A stretch of 64,000 nt of DNA from assembly GCF_017488845.2 (NCBI RefSeq), contig NZ_CP083375.1, positions 124,001 to 188,000 on the forward strand, given 5' to 3'. How positions within the stretch are numbered: the stretch's first letter is position 1; every line of letters begins with the position of its first letter. Shown piece by piece: positions 54,001-63,000 of this stretch. The translations under genes were made by a program, and so were the position numbers. Source of the DNA: Ensifer canadensis. GTDB taxonomy: Bacteria > Pseudomonadota > Alphaproteobacteria > Rhizobiales > Rhizobiaceae. The notes under the pieces were generated by a model that was not told the origin of the DNA, made no database searches, and was given only the letters and a program-made list of their open reading frames with translations.

Positions 54001-57000
54001 TCCGTTCTGCGTGGAGCAACTGGAGGTCTTAGCTCCGCTCGAACCGGAGGTGTGGCTTTGGGTACGCGGCAGCGAGGTGGCTGAGATCTCGAGGGAGGCA
54101 CGCTATGACATTCATATCTATGGCCGATCCGGATCATTGCTCGTTGCTATCAGCGGCTTTGTAACTCGTGCCTTCCCGCATCCGTCGGACTCACAGCGAT
54201 CGGTTAGGCCGCAGGTCGTGCATTTGGATGTAGTGACCGGGATATCGTCCATCAGGCACACCAGCGGGATCATTGCTGAGACGGAGCCGAAGGTAGAAGA
54301 TGACCTTAAGACGCTCGCGGCCAGATGGACGCCCCTGGAGAGTGGACGCCAGTCACTCGGCTCGTCCGCCCCGGTCATTCTGATTGGCGTCGATGATGTG
54401 CCTTCATCGGATTTGGACGCACTTTTGGCCGGCCGCGTCGCTCGCTATTTCTCTCTGCGGCAAAATCCAGCCGAGCAAGATCTGTCAGCCCTTCCGGAAA
54501 ATTCGGATGTGATATTCGTTCTGCCCGAGACCGCTTCCGACCGGGTGGAGGGTTTGGATCTCATCAAGGCGCAGCAGGTGGGTATGACTGCGGTGTTCCG
54601 GTGGATCAAGACCCTGATCAGTCATGGATTTGAGCAGAGGGACCTGAACTGCACGTTCCTCTTAGAGAGAACCCAGCAGGTTCTCAGTGGGGACGCGATT
54701 AGTCCCGCCCATGCAAGCCTCGTCGGGTTTGCACAGAGCCTTGCAGGCGAATACGTGCACTGGCGCGTAAGGGTCCTGGATGCCGAGACACTGGCCAAAC
54801 TCCCGGCGCCTGCGTTCTGGCCGGAGGCAAAGGACGAGGTGCTCTTCGCTTGGCGTCAACGGCAATGGTATCGCCGGCAGCTTGTCGAGGTGAGCGCTCC
54901 GGAACCGCACCCGACATTGTACAGGCACGGAGGACATTACCTCGTACTCGGTGGCGCAGGTGGCATCGGGCAGGCCTGGACCGAGTACATGATCAGGCAT
55001 TATCAGGCACAGGTGATTTGGGTGGGTCGCAAACCCCAAGATGGGCAGATCGGCGATGCGATCCAGCGTCTGGGTGCACTTGGCCCCGAGCCCATCTATC
55101 TGCAAGCGGACGCGACCGATCTCTCGTCATTGCAGCAGGTGCGGCAGGCATTGGCCAGCCGGGGGATCCCACAGCTGCACGGTATCGTGCATTCGGCCCT
55201 GGTGCTCGAAGACCAGAGCATTGCCAAGATGTCCGAGGTCCAGTTCGCCAAGGCGCTGGATGCCAAAGTGAGCACTTCGGTGCACCTGGCAAATGTATTT
55301 GGAAGCTACGACATGGATTTCGTACTGTTTTTCTCCGGAACGATTTCCTTCGTCAAAGCCCCGGGCCAATCCAATTATGCCGCCGGCTGCAGTTTCCAGG
55401 ATGCCTTCGCCATGGCCATGGCGCAGCAATGGAACTGCGCGGTCAAGCTCATGCAATGGGGCTACTGGGGGAGTATTGGGATTGTTGCCAAGCCCCACTA
55501 TCGGGATCGCATGATGTCGGCCGGCATCGGTTCATTGGAACCGGAGCCAGCATTGGCCCGCCTTGCAACCTTCATGCAAGACAACGGCATCCAGCAAATG
55601 GGCGTCGAGGGAAGACTGCCTGTAAATGGCGAGAAATTCGTGAAGATATCTGCGACGGCTGGGAAGCCTCAGCCGTTAACGGGCTACGCAGATCAGATCC
55701 CTGCCGCCGGCTATGAGCCGCATTGGAAGATGGAGCCCAGTCCCTTGCTACTGCGGGTGGACGGTTTGCAGGAATATAATGGCCTGCGCGATCCGGCATT
55801 GGAGCGTGCGGCCTTGCTGAAGGTTCGACAGGTGCTCAGCGATCTCGACGCGCTGCCCGTCGGTCGCAACCACGTTGGTCAGTATGTCACCGGTCCGGTC
55901 AGCCGGCTGAGCGCGAGCTATCAGCGCTGGTATCAGGAGACGTGCCGTCAGCTGCAAAGCTACGGCCTGCTGGATGACACCGGCAGCCAACGTTTGCTAG
56001 CGAGTGGCGACGGTGTCGGCGAGTGGGAGCGAATCCGCGATATCCGTCAGTCGACGCCGAGCGTGCGCGCCGGCATAGACCTGATGGATGTCTGCCTGCA
56101 GCATCTGCCGTCGATTTTGCAAGGCGAGACGGCGGCCACCACCGTCATGTTCCCCGAGTCCTCCATGCGCCTGGTGGAGAACGTCCACCGCAACCATCCC
56201 ATCGCCGATTATTTCAACGAAGGGGTCGCGGAAGCAGTCGTGGACTATGTTCGCTACAGGGTTGCCTCGAAAGGCGGCAGGCCTCTGCGCATACTCGAGA
56301 TTGGCGCAGGCACGGGCGGCACGAGCTCCAAGGTCCTGCCGCGGCTCCTGCCTTGGAAAGACAATATCGAGGAGTACTGCTACACCGACCTTTCGAAGTC
56401 CTTCCTATTCTATGCCCGGGATACATATGGACCAGATGCGCCTTTCCTGAGAACCGAAATCCTCAATATCGAGGAACCGGTTACAGCAAGCCATCCGCAT
56501 GCCGACAAGCTCGGCTCCTACGACATTGTCATCGCCGCCAATGTCCTGCATGCCACCCGAAACATCCTGCAGACCATGCGAAATGTGCATGCCTTCATGC
56601 GCACGGGTGGGGCGTTGGTTCTCAATGAGATGAGCCAGAATGGTACGTTCTCTCACCTAACTTTCGGCTTGCTCGAGGGATGGTGGCTGTATGACGACGA
56701 AGATGTGCGGATTCCCGGCTGCCCGGGGCTGTTCCCGGAACAATGGAAAGAAGAGCTGCTGCGCAGTGGCTTCACGGATGTGCACTACCCATTGGACGGT
56801 GCGCTGCCTCTCGGGCAGCAGATCATCGTCGCGCAACGCGGCGAGAGCCTTCCATCGCCGGCCGATCGTTTTTACGGATCATCTGTGGATCAGCGGGATG
56901 GCGGGCGCGGCGAGAGTTCCCCCGCATCTAGCGAAAGCCTCATGGCCACGGTGACCAGTCTTCTCGCGCAGGTGCTACGGGTGGATGCGGCGAGCATCGA

Positions 57001-60000
57001 TAACGAAAAGAGCTTTTCCGATATCGGCCTGGATTCCATTCTGGCGATCCAGCTCACCAATCGCCTGAACGAGCGATTTGGCATCAAGTTGAGCACAATC
57101 GAGCTGTTTGACCACAATACGCCGATACGCCTGAGTGCCCATCTGATAGATCGGTATCGTGTCTCTGCCCCTGCCTCTGCGACAAAGGTGACCGAGCAAC
57201 CGGCAGCCCTTGCGCAAGAAATGTCCCGAAAATTCGCCGACGTCTGCGTCGGACTGGAGCAGATCAGCGGAGAGCTGTTGGAGCAGGTGGCCGGGGTCCT
57301 GCGTCTGAAAGCAGAGGCCATCGACCTGCAGAGGAGTTTTGCGGACTACGGCGTAGATTCGATCATTGGCGTGCAACTGGTCAACAGGATCAACAAGCGC
57401 CTCGGTCTGCGCCTCGCCACGACCGTCATTTTCGACTTCAACACTGTGGAGAAGCTGGCTGCCCGTCTGCACGCCAAGCATGGAAACGAGATAGTGCTGG
57501 AAGGTCCAAGAGAACTTCAGCGCCAGGTCAATATCCTTCCGGTGGCGCAGGCGGCCTCGTTCTTGCAAACCCTGCCCGGACAGCTGTCGATCGACGTCCA
57601 GGGAGTGCTTTTGGAGCAGGTGGCTGGCGTCCTGCGTCTGCAACCTGATGATATAGATGCCCACAAGAGCTTTGCCGACTACGGCGTGGATTCGATCATC
57701 GGCGTGCAACTGGTCAACAGGGTCAACAAGCGCCTAGGGCTTCGGATCGCGACCACCGTCATCTTTGATCATAACACCGTGGAGAAGCTTGGGGCTTACC
57801 TGAGCGCCGAGCACGGGGCGGACATAACGCTATTCGTTGGCGCTCCTCAGGCGCGCCCCTCCGCAGAAAGCCAACCCGTTCGCGAGGGGCCGACCGTCCG
57901 CAGCGAGGGCAGCGACGCGGGTCGTAACGGCATCGGCTACGATGACTTGGCTGCGCCAGCGGAGGAACGCGGGCTTGTCAGGGCCGTGTTGATTGAAGGT
58001 CCGGGAGATGTGGATGATCTTTCGATAGCAACATTTGCGCCGCCTAACTTGGCTCCGCATGAGCTACGCATCGCCGTGCGCGCCTTCTCGTTGAACTTCT
58101 CCGATCTGCTTTGCGCCCGCGGCCTCTATCCGAACATGCCGCCCTATCCCTTCGTTCCCGGAAACGAAGCGAGCGGTGTGGTGATCGAGGTCGGGTCGGA
58201 CGTGGTCTCGTTCAAGGCCGGCGATGCCGTTGTTTGCCTCAGCCATGGCTGCCATGCAACGCAGGTCGTCTGTTCAGAGAGCCAGGTCTTCGCCAAGCCC
58301 GATCGTTGGTCGTTCGAGGAGGCTTGCGCGCTTCCGATCGTCGGTATCACCATGATCGATGCCTTCCGTAAGGCCGCACTGAAGCGTGGCGAGAAGATCC
58401 TGATTCAAACCGCGACCGGGGGCACCGGGCTCATCGCCCTGCAACTTGCCAAGCATTATGGAGCAGAAATCTTTGCCACCGCCGGCAGCGAGCAAAAGCT
58501 GCAATATCTGCGCGGTCTCGGCGTTGAGCATCTGATCAACTACCGTACCCAGGATTTCTCCCAGGAAATCGCCCGTCTCAGCCCCGGAGGCGTGGATACG
58601 GTCATCAACACGTTGGGTGGCGACGCCCTGCAAAAAGGGCTGCGTAGTCTCGCGCCCAGTGGCCGATACATCGAAATAGCCATGACATCCCTGAAGTCTG
58701 CCAAGAGCATCGACCTCTCATTGCTGTCCGATAACCAGATCTTCTACAGCGTGGACTTGGCGCGCCTGGGCGCCCGAACACCTGAAACGATCACACAATA
58801 TTGGGATGAGCTGGTTCGTCTCAGGGACGGCGGCATCATTCAGGCCACGATTTCCCACGTCGTCGATTTCGAGAACTTCCGCAGCGCTTATCGTCAGCTC
58901 GCCGATCGCGGGAATATCGGCAAGGTTGTCGTCCGGGTTGATGAGCCGGAAGGCCGAGCGTTCACGCGCGCCGATCTCCGGGAAAAGAAGGCAAGCGAAA
59001 AACTGCCTTCGTTGCCCAGTCCGGCCCGGTCCGAAGCTTCCGTGCCGCGCAGCGGCCCCTCGGTTCACGAGGATGATATCGCCATCATCGGTATGAGCGG
59101 CCGCTTTGCGCGCTCGCCCGATCTGGAAGCTTTCTGGACGCATCTAGCCTCCGGCACCAGTCTGATCACGCCGGTGACGCGTTGGGATCTGCAGAGTGGC
59201 AATGGCGGCACGGAAGACGAGCGTTGCAGCGCGGGCAGCTTCCTTGATGATCTTTCTCTGTTCGATCCGTTCTTTTTCAAGATTTCGGGCACCGAAGCCC
59301 GCTACATGGACCCGCAACAGCGTCTGTTTCTAGAGGAGGCCTGGAAGGCTCTCGAAGATGCTGGCTATGCCGGAGACGAGGTAAGACAGCAGCGCTGCGG
59401 CGTCTATGTGGGCTGCGCTGGCGGTGACTACCAGCTGTGCTTCCCTGGCCCCGGAGAACAGACAGGCGATAATCGACAGGCGCCTCCTATCCAGTCCTAC
59501 TGGGGGAACGCCGTATCGATCATCCCTGCTCGCATCTCATACTTCCTCGATCTCCATGGGCCTGCGGTGGCCATCGATACAGCATGCTCCAGTTCGCTGG
59601 TGGCACTGCACATGGCCTGCTCGGCACTACGCAACGACGAGGTTTCCATGGCGTTGTGCGGTGGGGTGTTTGTCCAATGCACGGCCGGGTTCTACCAGCA
59701 GGCGCAACGGGCGGGCATGCTCTCAACCACCGGAAACTGCTATACTTTCGACGCCAGAGCGGATGGTTTTGTCCCGGGAGAAGGCGTGGGCGTCGTGGTG
59801 TTGAAGCGCCTGAAGGACGCCTTGGCGGATGGCGACCATATCGACGGTGTCATCCTGGCGTCCGGAATCAATCAGGACGGAAACACCAACGGCATCACCG
59901 CTCCCAGCGCCAAATCGCAGGAGCGTCTGGAGCGTGAGGTCTATGATCGCTTCAAGATAAATCCTCGCGACCTGCAAATGGTCGAAGCTCACGGTACGGG

Positions 60001-63000
60001 TACCTCCCTTGGCGACCCGATCGAGTTCAGCGCCTTGAGCAATGCTTTCGGCCAATACACGTCCGATCGCCACTTTTGCTCGATCGGTTCGGTGAAAACC
60101 AACATCGGCCATACGACGACTGCCGCGGGTATCGCGGGCGTATTGAAGATTTTGTTAGCCCTACGTCATCGCCAATTGCCGCCGTCATGCAACTTCGAAC
60201 AAGGCAATGGGGAAATCGATTTCGACAACAGCCCGTTCTACGTCAACACGCGGCTTCGTCCCTGGCAGGTGGAGGCCGGGAAGCGGCGCATGGCGGCGGT
60301 CAGCTCCTTCGGCTTCAGCGGTACCAACGCGCATGCGGTGATTGCCGAGGGCCCTCCTGCCGATTCCGTGGCGCAGAAGCAAGACAAGGTACTGCTCGTC
60401 CTGTCGGCGCAGACCCGGGAGCAGTTGAGTGAACATCTGGTCCAGATAGCGACTTTCCTGTCGGGCGCGCAGCAGCGCAATGTTTCGCTGGCCGATATCG
60501 GCTTTACGTTGGCCCAAGGGCGCCGCCATATGCGCCACCGCTGGGCCTGTGTCGCCGGCAGCATCGAGGAATTTGAGGCCTATTGCCGGCTTGGCGTGCC
60601 AGAGACGGCTACGGACGCTGCCGAAACATCCCCGGCAAGGATCTTGTACGGCGATGGATCGAAGCCGGTCGCTGGGCAGAAGAAGGATGCGTTCGAGAAC
60701 CGTCCGCGGGATCTGGCGGATTGGGCGCGTCGCTATGTGGCGGGCGGCCAGCTCGATGCCGGCATATGGGACGGCCAGCCGTGCCATAGGGTCAGTTTGC
60801 CCACCTATCCCTTCGCGCGGGAATCCTATTGGGTTGACACGCAGCCGGAAATGGTTGCTGCGCCGTCAAACCCTTGGCCGCCTTTGAAGCCGGTCGTTGA
60901 TGAACAAGGACATGATTTCAGTTTTGCTCAACGACTGACCGGACAGGAGCCATTTCTGAGGGACCATAAGGTCCACGGCGAGCCCTGGTTGCCGGCCGTC
61001 GTCTATTGGGAAATGCTGCGCTGGTCGGTTTTGCAAACCGCGCAGGCTCTCCCCGGAGACACCCATGTGGTGCTGCGGAACGTCATCTGGCAGCAGGCGC
61101 TGAACCTTGGCGCAGGGCCGAGAGAGGTTTTCCTGCATCTGGATCGTGACGAGAAGCCGCCGCAAGACGGCGATACATCGCTCAAGCGTTTCAAATTCGT
61201 TATCGAAAGCCGGCCGGCTGATCCGTTGGGCCAGTTCACGGCTTGCGAGAGACATTGCAGCGGACAGGTGGAGCTCGTACGGGCAGATGGCTCCGCGTCC
61301 TTCAGCGTCCTGAATCCTTCGGCATTCTGCAAGCAGGCGGAGGAGATTGCTGGCTCCGATTGTTATCGCAAGTTCAAGGAACTCGGCATCGAGTTTGGCC
61401 GTAGTCAACAGGGGCTGACGAAGCTGTTCCGTTGGCGCGGCCAGGTCCTGGCGAAAATCGAGCGTCCCGAGGGGATGAAGGGCGTGGATGCCGGTTATCT
61501 GCTATCCCCGACCCTGGCTGATGGTGTCCTGCAGGCCAACATCGGCAACATTATCGGCCTTGGGAACGAGCAGCTGGCAGTCCCTTATGCGATGGACAGC
61601 CTGACCATATTGGATGCCTTGCCTGACACCGTCTGGGCCTGGATTTATCCGAGCCCGGACGAGCGGAATGAAGCGAGGCCTCTTTCTTCGAGCCGGAGCT
61701 ACGACATCGAAGTTTTCGATGACAGCGGGCGTCTGCTGCTGCTGGTGCGCGGCGGTCGATCAGCCCAGGCAAAGGCGCGCCGACATCTGCATCCGCTGGT
61801 TCACGAGCAGATAGGCGAAGGCACAGGGCGCTTCACCAGCCTGTTCCAGGGCCAGGAGTTCTTTCTTGAAGGGCATCAGATCGCCAACGCGAAAATACTT
61901 CCGGCGGCATGCTACCTTGAAATGGCACGCTTTGTAGCCACCGCCAAGGGGCCATCGGGTGCTGCAGGATCGGCCATCTTGCGCGACATCGTCTGGCTGA
62001 CGCCCTATGAGGCGACGGCGCGGCCTGCCCCAATGACCATCCGGATTTCGGATGGTCCGGAGCGGGCTTTCAAGATCAGCAGCGGCAACGAGGAAGGCGA
62101 TGGCGTGCTGCACTTCAGCGGCCGCTGGGATCATCATGCCGAGGCGGCACCGGACAATGTCGTCGATATCGCAGCGATCCGGCAACGGACGTCCGGACGA
62201 CTCGATCAGACATCTCTGACGGGCCTCGTAGAGACAGGTTCGAACTTCGACGAGCAGTTCCAGGTGATCAAATGGCTGCAGTTCAACCAGGATGAAGCAC
62301 TTGCCTACTACGAGTTGCCGGCGGGGCTTAGCAAGCCGTTCTATTGGCATCCCGGCATTCTCAGCGCGTCTTTTGGTGCCGTCGAATTATGGGTTGCGGC
62401 CCAAGGAGAGAAGAATGCGTACCGTTTGCCCTATGGCATTGGTACGTTGATCGATCATGCCAGACCGGACGACCGCGGTTACATATGGGTAAAGCGGCGT
62501 ATATCCGGCAAAGGTTCGGAATTTTCCGTCTACGATATCCATCTGTTGGACGAGCGTGGCTGTCCTGCTACGGTCTTCAAACAATATGCTGTCCGGCCAT
62601 GGGGCGGCAAAGGGCGGCACGGCTCCGATCATGGAGCGGATCAGTCCGAGATCACCAAAGGGTTGGTGACGGGCAGCTTGAGCTGGTGCAATGCTCTTGC
62701 CTTGGCTCGCCCGCCAGCGGAAGACGCCAGCATCGACCGGCTTTTCATTCTTCCGAAGGATGACGCTTGCCTGCAGAAGGAATTGCGTCGCCGTGACCCG
62801 ACTGCTCGCTTCTGCAAGCTCTCCCTTGAAAGCGAAGGCGACGCCAAGCACTTTGAACAAGCCTATGCGCAAGTCTTCGATGCGATCAAAGAGTTTGTCG
62901 AGGCAGGGGGAACTTACGCCAAGCATGTGTTGATGCTGTTGCCCGACAGTCACGTCGACGGCGTGATGGTCAGCCTGCAGGCACTGCTGGCAACCGCTGC

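Noticed and set aside
57250..57810. Tandem ACPs as beta-branching carrier proteins
   Set aside because: The Trp that marks beta-branching ACPs after the phosphopantetheine Ser is absent (DSIIGVQLVNR).
36493..60350. Possible embedded AT domains in the PKS modules
   Set aside because: No GHSxG acyltransferase motif or AT-sized segment found between KS and the following domains in any module; post-KS linkers are short, as in trans-AT synthases.
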